Positions 50,079 through 58,137 of a stretch of 64,000 nt of DNA are shown here, piece after piece. A program made the position numbers and the translations under genes. Positions within the stretch are counted from its first letter, which is position 1, and each line of letters starts with the position of its first letter. Source of the DNA: Calditrichota bacterium (GTDB lineage Bacteria > Electryoneota > RPQS01); assembly GCA_020637445.1 (NCBI GenBank), contig JACJVZ010000002.1, positions 248,001 through 312,000 of the forward strand, given 5' to 3'. Under the pieces are notes generated by a model. The model had not been told where the DNA came from. It saw nothing but the letters and a program-made list of their open reading frames with translations, and did not search any database.

Positions 50079-51761
50079 TTATTTCAAGTACATCAATTTC
50101 GCCGTGGACTTCGCACCATCCCCACCTGCAAGTCTTGCAAAATAGACACCGCTCGCCTGCGTTTCCGGTTGCCACACTCGAACATGCACCCCCGCATTTA
50201 TTCTCCCCGAAAAGAGCGTGATTACTTTCTGCCCTGTCAAGTCAAAAATATCCAGCACAATCTCCTGCTGCCTCCGCACCACAAACTCAATCGTCACGTT
50301 TCCATTGAACGGATTTGGATAGCTGTTTTCGATGAAACTCTCTGGTACCTCAACGGTAACTCGCGGTTCTGTTGCTGATTCGAAAAAGCTCGTATCTTCT
50401 TCCCACGGCTCATACTGAATTCTCCACTCAACAGTATCTCCTTGCCCCCCCGGATTGCCCACGGAATCGTATGGTCCCGTTGCATGATTCCAGTAATTTC
50501 GCTGCGCGTAAGACGTTGCGTTGATGGGGCCCTGATAGACCGCGTAGCCAATATTGCCCGCAAAAATGTTCTCTTCAAGCTCCCTGTCGCCGTCGCCAAG
50601 AGTCAGCACTTGACCTGAGGGCGGCCACGTAACAGAGTGATTGGAGTTGTCGAGGATGAAGTTTCGTTTTACGGTTCGCTGTCTATGGCTGTTTCCGAAA
50701 ATGCTGCAAAAAGAAGTGTGACCACCGTGGATGTCTTGCACCAAGTTGAATTCCACGCGCGTTTCATTCTGCGATGCGGTGTCCAAAGCAAAGAGTCCAT
50801 GCATCTGTGCTCGGGCGTACGGCGCAAATGATTCAAACACATTGCCAATTGCTTGGAATGTCGTTAGCGAGTCGAAACTGCTTTGGTCGTATAAGGCTTG
50901 AGTCAAAATGTTGTCGTGGAAGTGACAACTGTCGATTCGCAGGTACCTGATGGGAAGTCCGCCGTCGGACACCATGACTTCAATGTGGTTGTCGTAAGCC
51001 TCACATCCGATAAACTCAACGGAGTCGGGCGGTTTTGATCCATAAACAAATGTTCCGCCCCATTCGTATGGGTAGTACCCAATGTTGCGAAAAACTGTGT
51101 TGCGGACCGTTAAGTTACTTGCCTGCACCCAAAACAACACTGGAGTTTCGAAAATGTCTTCGAAGGTTGTGTCATTCTCGACCACACAGGTGTCCATTAG
51201 CACCCTGCCTTCTCGAACTCGCAATACCGAGGCCAACCGAAGCTGTCCGCAATTTGAAAACGTGCAGTTCGAAATTACCGCACTTCCAAGTCGGACTGCT
51301 ATTGCGCCGCCATACCCGGCATAACAAGAATCGAAACGGCAATGCTCGATTTCAGCGTCTTGAAGGAAGATTCTTATTGCACCGCCTTCATCGAGAAAAT
51401 ATGTACCCGAGTTCACAAAGCGGATGCCAATAATGTGAAGGGTTGGATCGTTTCCAGATACAGCATCGCTGCTTATGCACCGCAGTGAATCGTCGCCGTT
51501 GTTGACCCCTTGCCATACGCAACCCTGAATATCATTGGTGTCGCCTGACAAAATAAACGAGCTGCATAATGTTAGGCCGCGCGATGGTACTTCAACGGAT
51601 TCAACGTATCTACCCGAGTCGATCATAACCGTATCACGTACCTGCGCGAGATCAATGGCACCCTGAATCGTGGGCGCATCTTGCGGGACACGAATCAGCG
51701 CGGCATTGGCTGCTATGCTCGCAAATATCAAGGCAATGGCCACTCTTGACACGCCAGTCAC
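50079..51761 (-). CDS. Beta-helix T9SS-sorted protein, partner of small Cys protein
   Basis: 560 residues from GTG 51761, one base after the stop of the upstream gene (TAG-G-GTG). The start gives signal peptide 'VSRVAIALIFASIAANA'. The opening 'LIRVPQDAPTIQGAIDLAQV' and rungs such as 'EIEHCRFDSCYAGYGGAIAV' and 'VISNCTFSNCGQLRL' are beta-helix. A sorting domain ends it ('NSYPNPFNGNVTIEFVVR' ... KLMYLK). A longer frame from GTG 51836 would overlap the upstream gene without a signal peptide at the start. It repeats the arrangement at 34901-36929: a short Cys-containing secreted protein followed by a beta-helix sorted protein. Confidence 0.85.
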   Translation of the reverse strand: MTGVSRVAIALIFASIAANAALIRVPQDAPTIQGAIDLAQVRDTVMIDSGRYVESVEVPSRGLTLCSSFILSGDTNDIQGCVWQGVNNGDDSLRCISSDAVSGNDPTLHIIGIRFVNSGTYFLDEGGAIRIFLQDAEIEHCRFDSCYAGYGGAIAVRLGSAVISNCTFSNCGQLRLASVLRVREGRVLMDTCVVENDTTFEDIFETPVLFWVQASNLTVRNTVFRNIGYYPYEWGGTFVYGSKPPDSVEFIGCEAYDNHIEVMVSDGGLPIRYLRIDSCHFHDNILTQALYDQSSFDSLTTFQAIGNVFESFAPYARAQMHGLFALDTASQNETRVEFNLVQDIHGGHTSFCSIFGNSHRQRTVKRNFILDNSNHSVTWPPSGQVLTLGDGDRELEENIFAGNIGYAVYQGPINATSYAQRNYWNHATGPYDSVGNPGGQGDTVEWRIQYEPWEEDTSFFESATEPRVTVEVPESFIENSYPNPFNGNVTIEFVVRRQQEIVLDIFDLTGQKVITLFSGRINAGVHVRVWQPETQASGVYFARLAGGDGAKSTAKLMYLK

Positions 51762-51762
51762 C

Positions 51763-52209
51763 CTACTGAATCTGGCATTGCGGCGGACAGCTTGCGGCTG
51801 TCGCGCTCGTGTAGAAATGAACTTTTGATGTCCCACCGCTGATTGAATACCCCGGACAATTCGTGCGATAGACTCGCAGTCTTATGGTTTGGTTCCCCGA
51901 TATGGGATGACTGACAATTGTCGAGGAAGACCCGCACCCGCAGAAAGTGTTGTTTACCGTCCAGATCCTCGTTCCTGTACTTCCATCTCCATTGACCTGA
52001 TAACAGTCCACGCGAACGCCGTCTGTGTCCGGTGACTTGTAGTGAAAGTATGTCTTTGATATCTGCTGCCCGGATGGAATGAAGTGGTCCGTACTGTCCC
52101 AGTGGCTTGCGGTGGCGTTTGTCACACTTACACACATACTTTCTTCAGTCTGCGCAAAAACTGACGCATACAACCCTAACATGAGTCCCAACAACAACAG
52201 AGTCTTCAT
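51763..52209 (-). CDS. Small secreted Cys-containing protein
   Basis: 148 residues, signal peptide MKTLLLLGLMLGLYASVFAQ, then a ~128-residue beta-rich domain with seven cysteines ('NNTFCGCGSSS', 'YRTNCPGYS', 'AASCPPQCQIQ'). It has no sorting domain and no recognised family. By eye it is not a clear homolog of the 20-Cys protein at 34901, although size, export and gene order are alike. GGGGAG lies 8 bases before the ATG. Its promoter (52268-52297) contains a nine-base homopolymer. Confidence 0.8.
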   Translation of the reverse strand: MKTLLLLGLMLGLYASVFAQTEESMCVSVTNATASHWDSTDHFIPSGQQISKTYFHYKSPDTDGVRVDCYQVNGDGSTGTRIWTVNNTFCGCGSSSTIVSHPISGNQTIRLRVYRTNCPGYSISGGTSKVHFYTSATAASCPPQCQIQ

Positions 52210-52267
52210 GATCGTTCTCCCCTGAACTGGTTACCTCGGGCGGATTTGCGCAGAGGGCACCTATAAG

Positions 52268-52297
52268 ATAATACCGGGGGGGGGAGGTGATTGTCAA
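52268..52297 (-). promoter_or_regulatory. Promoter with G9/C9 tract in the spacer
   Basis: On the minus strand TTGACA (52297-52292), an 18-base spacer holding nine C (plus-strand G9 at 52276-52284), and TATTAT (52273-52268). Loss of one base gives the optimal 17-base spacing. It lies 59-88 bases before the ATG of the small Cys-containing protein. Confidence 0.75.
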
Positions 52298-52418
52298 TAG
52301 TGTTGTACAACAAACTATGAATTTCTTTGTGCTCGGCAAGCTCCTACAGTTTCAACAGTTTCAAGAAATATGGATAAGTAACTGTGTTGTGCATTTCTAC
52401 TTCAAAGAGGCTGTTGCG

Positions 52419-53735
52419 TTACATCCACCCGATGATCTTGACCGTTTCAAATGTCCATACTCCCATGAACATGCCGATTGCAAGCAATAACAGCAACCGT
52501 CTCCACTGTGGCGCGCCGTCCCACGGTTGGTTTTCTACATAAGCCGCCGCTCCAATAATCACGGCGGGCATCAGCGGATAGTGGTAGCGCGGCAAACCAT
52601 AGGTAACAAAAGCCGCCGCCGCTCCCAGTGCCAACTGCAAAATGAAAAATCCTCTCGCCGGAAATTTTCGAACAAGATAGAATCCGCACAAACCCAAAAT
52701 CACCAACACCGCAAACGGAATCGCGGTCAACACCAAAGCTCCGAGCGGCTGCATATGCAATGTGGTGGCCAGCGACTCCGAGCCGCGCACGGGTGCGAAG
52801 TGTGCCAGCATCGCCATATCCGTCGACCATAAATACGCAAACTTCGTCGGCCACATCGCAAACGTCTTTCGAAGATGACCCTGCGCATATTCTTTCCCAG
52901 CCTGAGAGGCGGCAATGTCGCGCGCGGCCTCCGTGTGTGCCTCCGCCGGAATCATTTGCTCCACCCGCTCGTCGAACAGATAGCCTCCATTCGCGTACGG
53001 GTTGTTACCGATCAACACGTTGATGCCGCCGTTCGTGTTGAGCCAGAACCTGTCCATCGTCACTTGATTGCGGATCATCCACGGCAGCATGATGACCAGC
53101 GCGCCAATCAACACAAACGATACGGCCCGCGCGCGATCTACGAGAGGCGTTTCGTAGCGGATCAAAAATACGTAAATAAAGACCGTCGCGATTAGTATCG
53201 TCCCCGTCGCGCGTGTCAAGCATAGTAACCCTAACACGATACCCAGCAATAGTGAATCGCGTATCGTATATCCGTGTTCTTCAAGTCGGTCGTGCAGCCA
53301 AATTGCCAACACCCAGAAGAACAAGAACATCGTTTCCGTCAAGAACAACGAACAGAAAATCGCAGCCGCAGGATAGAGCATCCACACAGCCAAAACGCCG
53401 TACGCAATTCCTTCGGTAAACCTCTTCGCCGCCACAAAATACAGGAACAGTCCCGTCAGCAAACTAAGAATCAGTTGCAAATAGAACATCGGCTTGAAAT
53501 CACCGAAGATGTTCATCACTCCCGCTGCCACATAGGGCATGAGCATATCGCGGTAACCGGTTGGTTCTCCGTGAAATGAGAAACCGTTGCCCAACCATAT
53601 GTTTTGCGCCGTCTCGAGATACTCCGGTTCGTCCGGTGCGAGCAGCATCGCACCCGCCGGTCGCAACTCAATCACAAACAACCGAAAACCCGCGCCGATC
53701 ACCAACAGTGAAATCAAAATAGAGAGGCGTTTCAT
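52419..53735 (-). CDS. GT39/ArnT-like polytopic glycosyltransferase
   Basis: 438 residues with about ten membrane helices. The loop after helix 1 has an acidic pair in 'LAPDEPEYLETAQNI', the catalytic-loop signature of GT-C transferases (PMT/ArnT/GT39). 'LTRATGTILIATVFIYVF', 'MLPWMIRNQ' and 'GINVLIGNNPYANGGY' match the 'dolichyl-phosphate-mannose mannosyltransferase-like' family. It would use a polyprenyl-phosphate sugar at the periplasmic face to glycosylate a lipid or protein. The acceptor is unknown; glycosylation of T9SS cargo is possible but not shown. CGGAG precedes the start. Confidence 0.82.
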   Translation of the reverse strand: MKRLSILISLLVIGAGFRLFVIELRPAGAMLLAPDEPEYLETAQNIWLGNGFSFHGEPTGYRDMLMPYVAAGVMNIFGDFKPMFYLQLILSLLTGLFLYFVAAKRFTEGIAYGVLAVWMLYPAAAIFCSLFLTETMFLFFWVLAIWLHDRLEEHGYTIRDSLLLGIVLGLLCLTRATGTILIATVFIYVFLIRYETPLVDRARAVSFVLIGALVIMLPWMIRNQVTMDRFWLNTNGGINVLIGNNPYANGGYLFDERVEQMIPAEAHTEAARDIAASQAGKEYAQGHLRKTFAMWPTKFAYLWSTDMAMLAHFAPVRGSESLATTLHMQPLGALVLTAIPFAVLVILGLCGFYLVRKFPARGFFILQLALGAAAAFVTYGLPRYHYPLMPAVIIGAAAYVENQPWDGAPQWRRLLLLLAIGMFMGVWTFETVKIIGWM

Positions 53736-53762
53736 CCCACACTCCGGGAAAAACTAAACGAG

Positions 53763-53792
53763 AAAACGGAGAGGCAACCCTCTCCGTTTTTA
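53763..53792 (-). terminator. Terminator of the DtxR-family gene
   Basis: AAAACGGAGAGG-caa-CCCTCTCCGTTTTT; both ends have A/T runs, and the minus-strand gene at 53814 ends just before it. Confidence 0.88.
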
Positions 53793-53813
53793 TGTGCACT
53801 TCTTTGCAGCCTA

Positions 53814-54371
53814 CTATGCCGGAATTTGCGGTCTCTCATCCATCGATGCGCGCAAATTCACCAAACAATCAGGACTCGCGTATTCTCCTCCCGGACAGTT
53901 CGTGACATGTTTCACGAATGCAGCGAGGCGTTCCAGCGTGTCCTCTTCCAAATGATGTTCCATTACGGAGGCTTCGCGTTCTGCCGCTTCCGCATGAACT
54001 CCAAGCACTTCTATCAAAAACTTGCGAGTCAAATCAAAGCGATCGCAGATCTGCCGGCCAATACGCTCCCCATTTGCCGTCAACTGTATCTTGCCGTAGT
54101 TCTCTTGATTTGCTAAACCCAAATCACGCAAACAGTTCACCGCATGACGTGCCGTGGGAAGCCTAACCCCTTCCGCACGCGCAAGATCCGTCAAGCGCAC
54201 TCCATCAGTACCACGCGAGAGTTGATATAGTGTGCGTAAGTAGTTCTCGCGAGTCGGCGTCAATCCCTCTATGCTGTTTTTAGAGAACTTGCCGTTTGTG
54301 TGCGCATGACCATTGCCGTTTCCATTTCCATTAAGCAACGATTTTCCGTTCCCGATTCCGTTATGTTGCAT
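53814..54371 (-). CDS. DtxR/MntR-family metal-dependent repressor
   Basis: 185 residues. An N-terminal Asn-Gly-rich tail ('SLLNGNGNGNGHAHTNG') precedes a winged helix ('TPTRENYLRTLYQLS', 'GVRLTDLARAEGVRLPTARHAVNCLRDLGLA') and a metal-binding dimerisation helix ('REASVMEHHLEEDTLERLAAF'). The end 'NCPGGEYASPDC' adds two cysteines. The SH3-like third domain is absent. It probably represses metal-uptake genes when Mn or Fe is plentiful; the ferritin and NRAMP-like genes are possible targets but no operator was recognised. GATAAT lies five bases before the ATG, hinting at a leaderless mRNA. Confidence 0.87.
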   Translation of the reverse strand: MQHNGIGNGKSLLNGNGNGNGHAHTNGKFSKNSIEGLTPTRENYLRTLYQLSRGTDGVRLTDLARAEGVRLPTARHAVNCLRDLGLANQENYGKIQLTANGERIGRQICDRFDLTRKFLIEVLGVHAEAAEREASVMEHHLEEDTLERLAAFVKHVTNCPGGEYASPDCLVNLRASMDERPQIPA

Positions 54372-54874
54372 ATTTTATTATCAAGAGTGTTTGGTTAACG
54401 TGTGGGCCAAAGTATAAGCATTTTTTCGCCGCTTGGCAAGTGACGATGTGACCGTGTCGAAATCATTTCAATGTACTATTCTCGACTTACGATTTCGCGG
54501 AGGAGCAAATCATGCACGGTGTCTTCACTCGTCTTGTCCTAAGTTGAGAGTTGACAATTCGCTCTGTTGTTGCCTGCGTCGTTCTTTCTCTGGCTACTCA
54601 AGCAACCTTTGCAACGTGTCCATACTTATCGTAACATGCCCTGCTATGCCTCGCATTGCAGTTTCCGGACTTCCGTTTCCCTGTTCTGACGATGCCTCCT
54701 TGAAAAATGCTGGCTCAGTAATACTAAATACGTATCTCTTTAATATTGTTGATATTGATAAATTATGCTTACAAGTTCCTAATAATTCTCTTTTGCCCAC
54801 TAACGAACCAATAATGTGAACTCCTTATACTTGCCTGCTTCACCACTTGATATGTAACTAAGGAGAAAGATCTG
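54372..54874. other. 503-base gap with a broken gene start
   Basis: Between divergent genes. It holds the dtxR promoter side (54372-54420), the broken secreted-gene start (54499-54634) and an AT-rich stretch (54714-54860) with several TTGATA/TAAATT-like boxes, among which no single promoter can be picked. No repeat of families R1-R7 was found here. Confidence 0.5.
54499..54634 (+). pseudogene. Remnant of a secreted-protein gene (signal peptide with in-frame TGA)
   Basis: A very good ribosome site GGAGGAG (54500-54506) precedes ATG 54512. The frame reads MHGVFTRLVLS, a TGA at 54545-54547, and in the same frame a signal-peptide-like segment ('LTIRSVVACVVLSLATQATFA') before TAA at 54632. TTG 54551 could start the second part alone, giving 27 residues. 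This looks like a gene that lost its body, or a leader peptide. It is not a match to a known family. Confidence 0.35.
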
Positions 54875-57037
54875 ATGAACCGTTTGATCCGCTTTGCTAT
54901 GCTTGGCCTCGCTTTGATGGCTACTTTGAACTCCGCACTTGCGGTGGCTCCCAACTTCAGTTTGCTCGGACAGTATCAAACTGGTATTTTTGATGCCAGC
55001 GCTTGCGAAATCTCGGCTTACGATGCGGCTTCCCAGCGCTTGTTCGTAATCAGCGCTGCCGCTGGTACCGTTTTAGTGTTGGATCTCAGTAATCCCGCAG
55101 CCCCCACTTTGCTGTTTTCGCTGTCCGCCGCGGCTTACGGCGGCGCCGAAATCAACAGCGTGGACGTCCACAATGGCATCGTCGCCGCCTGTGCTCAAGC
55201 CGCGCCCAAGACTGACCCCGGAGTGATCGTTTTCTGGGACACGAATGGCAACTATCTTTCGCACTACACGTGCGGTGCCCAACCGGATATGATCACCTTC
55301 ACGCACGACAATCACTATGTCTTAACGGCCAACGAAGCCGAACCCAATGACGACTATACGGTCGATCCCGAAGGCAGCATCACCGTTGTCGATATTTCGG
55401 GCGGCGTAGTTGGCGCTTCCGTTGCCACGGCGAGCTTTGCTGCTTATGTCGGTCAGGAAGCGGCTTTGCGTGCGCAAGGAATCCGTATCTACGGACCCGG
55501 CGCGAATGCCGCGATGGACTTTGAGCCCGAGTATATCGCTCTCAATTCTTCTTCGACGACGGCTTATGTCACTCTGCAGGAGAACAACGCAATTGCCGTC
55601 GTTGACATCGCTACGGCGACCGTGACCAATCTGCTTCCGCTTGGCTACAAAGATCACAGCTTGCCCGGCAACGCTCTCGATCCCAGTGACCGTGACAACG
55701 GCTCGGGCGGACCGGCGATTCACATCAACAACTGGCCGGTCTTCGGTATGTACGAGCCGGACGGCATCGCTTCCTACGCAGTCAACGGTGTGACCTATCT
55801 CGTGACCGCCAACGAAGGCGACTCCCGTGACTACTCCGGTTTTTCCGAAGAAGGACGCGTGCGCGGAGATCTGCCGCTTGATCCCACGGCTTTCCCCAAT
55901 GCCAGCACGCTGCGCGACAACGCGAACATCGGCCGCTTGAAAGTGACCACCTCGATGGGCGACATTGACAATGACGGCGACTACGATGAAATCTATTGCT
56001 TCGGCGGCCGCTCGTTTTCCATCTGGGATGAAAACGGCAATCAGGTCTTTGACAGCGGCGATGAGTTTGAAGTTCGTTTGGCTTCCATGCTCCCGAACGA
56101 TTTCAATTCCACTAACGATGCCAATCAGTCGTTCGATTCTCGCTCTGACGACAAGGGCCCCGAACCCGAAGGTGTAACGGTCGCCAATGTCTGCGGTCGC
56201 TGGTTTGCCTTTATCGGTCTCGAGCGCGTCGGCGGCGTCATGGTTTATGACATTACCAGCCCCGCGCATCCCTACTATGTTGACTACTTCACCTCACGCG
56301 ATTTCAGCGCGGTTGTCGACGGCACGCCTGCTTCTTTGGATGCCGTTGTCGAGTTGGGTCCCGAAGGCGTTACGTTTGTAGATGCGATTGACTCGCCGAA
56401 CGGCATGCCGCTCCTGATCGTTTCCAACGAAGTCAGCGGCAGCGTGACGATCTACTCTGCTTACTGTGACCAGATTCTCCCCGTCGAGTTCGGCAGCTTT
56501 GATGCCTTCGCCGGTGACCGTGTCGTGACCTTGAACTGGAACACCCTGACCGAAACCAACAACGACCACTTCGAAATCTTCCGTAGCGGCACGATGATCG
56601 CTTCCGTCGAAAGCCAAGGCAACGGCGCCAACGGATTCAATTATGCTTGGGTTGATCAGAACGTCGAGAACAACACGACGTACAACTACTCGCTGGTTTC
56701 TGTGTCGCAAAACGGCGAGCGCAATGAACTCGCCACTGCTTCGGCCACGCCCGGTGCCGCCAGCACGATGCCTGTCGAGTTCGCGCTGAACCCCGCCTAT
56801 CCGAATCCCTTCAACCCGAACACCAGCCTTAGCTACTCGCTGCCCGAAGCCGCGCACGTCACGTTGACCGTGTTCGACAACACCGGCCGAGAAGTTGCAA
56901 CATTGGTCAACGGTTTGGTCAATGCCGGTTCACACAATGTTTCGTTCAACGCCAATGGCTTGTCGAGCGGCATTTACTTCGCCCGCATGACCGCAGGTTC
57001 GTTCAGCGCGTCGCAAAAACTCGTTCTGATGAAGTAA
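54875..57037 (+). CDS. Choice-of-anchor I-like T9SS-sorted protein
   Basis: 720 residues, signal peptide MNRLIRFAMLGLALMATLNSALA. The ~520-residue body has 'LTANEAEPNDDYTVDPEGSI', 'DFEPEYIALNSSSTTAYVTL', 'EPDGIASYAVNGVTYLVTAN', 'GRSFSIWDENGNQVFDSGDE' and 'KGPEPEGVTVANVCG'. These are hallmarks of the choice-of-anchor I propeller family often fused to phosphatases or surface anchors. An FN3-like unit ('LPVEFGSFDAFAGDRVVTLN') and a sorting domain ('PAYPNPFNPNTSLSYSLPEA' ... KLVLMK) follow. AAGGAGA precedes the ATG. An enzymatic role is uncertain. Confidence 0.87.
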   Translation: MNRLIRFAMLGLALMATLNSALAVAPNFSLLGQYQTGIFDASACEISAYDAASQRLFVISAAAGTVLVLDLSNPAAPTLLFSLSAAAYGGAEINSVDVHNGIVAACAQAAPKTDPGVIVFWDTNGNYLSHYTCGAQPDMITFTHDNHYVLTANEAEPNDDYTVDPEGSITVVDISGGVVGASVATASFAAYVGQEAALRAQGIRIYGPGANAAMDFEPEYIALNSSSTTAYVTLQENNAIAVVDIATATVTNLLPLGYKDHSLPGNALDPSDRDNGSGGPAIHINNWPVFGMYEPDGIASYAVNGVTYLVTANEGDSRDYSGFSEEGRVRGDLPLDPTAFPNASTLRDNANIGRLKVTTSMGDIDNDGDYDEIYCFGGRSFSIWDENGNQVFDSGDEFEVRLASMLPNDFNSTNDANQSFDSRSDDKGPEPEGVTVANVCGRWFAFIGLERVGGVMVYDITSPAHPYYVDYFTSRDFSAVVDGTPASLDAVVELGPEGVTFVDAIDSPNGMPLLIVSNEVSGSVTIYSAYCDQILPVEFGSFDAFAGDRVVTLNWNTLTETNNDHFEIFRSGTMIASVESQGNGANGFNYAWVDQNVENNTTYNYSLVSVSQNGERNELATASATPGAASTMPVEFALNPAYPNPFNPNTSLSYSLPEAAHVTLTVFDNTGREVATLVNGLVNAGSHNVSFNANGLSSGIYFARMTAGSFSASQKLVLMK

Positions 57038-57040
57038 CCC

Positions 57041-57118
57041 GCGTTCCGCTGGACTGATTGAGCTGACGCGACAGTTTCAGAGATTTGTCATCCTGAATGT
57101 AGTGAAGGACCCTCTGAA
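57041..57118. repeat. R5 (reverse) and truncated R1
   Basis: R5 in reverse orientation at 57041-57073 is followed by the first 33 bases of R1 (57086-57118, TGTCATCCTGAATGTAGTG...). The R1 right half is missing. Confidence 0.65.
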
Positions 57119-57219
57119 AAACTTAGAGTGCCGCCGAGACGGGTTTTGCTACAAGCAACCCTCCGCAACGAAAATCAACATCAATACTTGATGCAATAGT
57201 CTCGGACACGATGAACAGG

Positions 57220-57260
57220 AAAGCGGCCCAACCATAAGGTTGGGCCGCTTTGATTTTATT
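57220..57260. terminator. Terminator between convergent genes
   Basis: AAAGCGGCCCAACC-ataa-GGTTGGGCCGCTTT then GATTTTATT. Confidence 0.93.
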
Positions 57261-57276
57261 CAATGACCGGCTTGCC

Positions 57277-58128
57277 TCACCGACACCGCGCTCCCGCACT
57301 CTCCACAAATTCTTCAATCGTCCCGAAATGGTCGATCGCATGCGAGAGCGCCTCGTAGCCTTTCAAGCGCCCGACTTTCCATTGCTTCAAACCCTCCATG
57401 TCGAGCAGCGGCCTGAGTTCCGGATCTTCGTACTTCATATCCTGCAACAGTTCGCAGAACCTCGCGATGTCCTTGGTCGGCGCGCCGTCCAACACCGTGA
57501 AATTGCAGTGATCGAACAGCGGCGTTCTTGCTAATACCTTCGTGCTGTCCGGCTTCAGCGTTCCGTCCTGTTCAAACATCGCGTAGTTCGCTTCGAGCAC
57601 GCAGGCTGCATCCGCGTCGCCGTTTGCCAAAGCAATCGCCGCGTCACGTTCGCCGCCGACGTGATCGCCGTGCAATCCAACCAACACGTCAAACGGCACG
57701 ACCTTGAAGTCCTCGTCCGGCTCAAGCCCCGCATTTACGAATTCTTTGAGCGGAATCAGCGTCGCCTGCGGAGAATCTTTGGCCCCTACGGCCACTCGCT
57801 TTCCGCGCAGGTCACCGATATTCTTGTAACCTTCGTTGCGGCGCACGATCACCACCGACGTCAAATCGCAATCGGTGTCGCGCATCATCACCGCCACGGC
57901 ATGGCGGCCCGTCGCTTTCGCGATCTGCTCAGATTGAATCCACGCCAGCGGAGAATTCCAAGCAACGTGAATCAATCCGTCGAAATGCGCCTGCACCTGC
58001 CGCTCGTAGTTGGAAAACAACACATAGTCGAAATCCAATCCGTTGCGCAGAAAATATTCCTTAAAGCCGTTCCAAATCGTCACGACCTTCGGATCATAGG
58101 CCACTGCGCCCATCAATAATGTGCTCAC
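57277..58128 (-). CDS. PhnD-like periplasmic-binding-protein fold without signal peptide
   Basis: 283 residues beginning 'MSTLLMGAVAYDPKVVTIWN' at the first beta strand, with no export signal. 'GLIHVAWNSPLAW', 'LTSVVIVRRNEGYKNIGDLRGKRVAVGAKDSPQAT' (split here as two motifs) and 'VGGERDAAIALANGDADAAC' match the phosphate/phosphonate (PhnD, type II) binding-protein fold. No ABC permease or ATPase gene is near. The next gene upstream encodes an acyl-CoA dehydrogenase homolog ending 9 bases before it. It is likely a cytosolic ligand sensor, carrier or catalytic partner rather than a transport component. Confidence 0.8.
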   Translation of the reverse strand: MSTLLMGAVAYDPKVVTIWNGFKEYFLRNGLDFDYVLFSNYERQVQAHFDGLIHVAWNSPLAWIQSEQIAKATGRHAVAVMMRDTDCDLTSVVIVRRNEGYKNIGDLRGKRVAVGAKDSPQATLIPLKEFVNAGLEPDEDFKVVPFDVLVGLHGDHVGGERDAAIALANGDADAACVLEANYAMFEQDGTLKPDSTKVLARTPLFDHCNFTVLDGAPTKDIARFCELLQDMKYEDPELRPLLDMEGLKQWKVGRLKGYEALSHAIDHFGTIEEFVESAGARCR

Positions 58129-58137
58129 GAATCCTCC

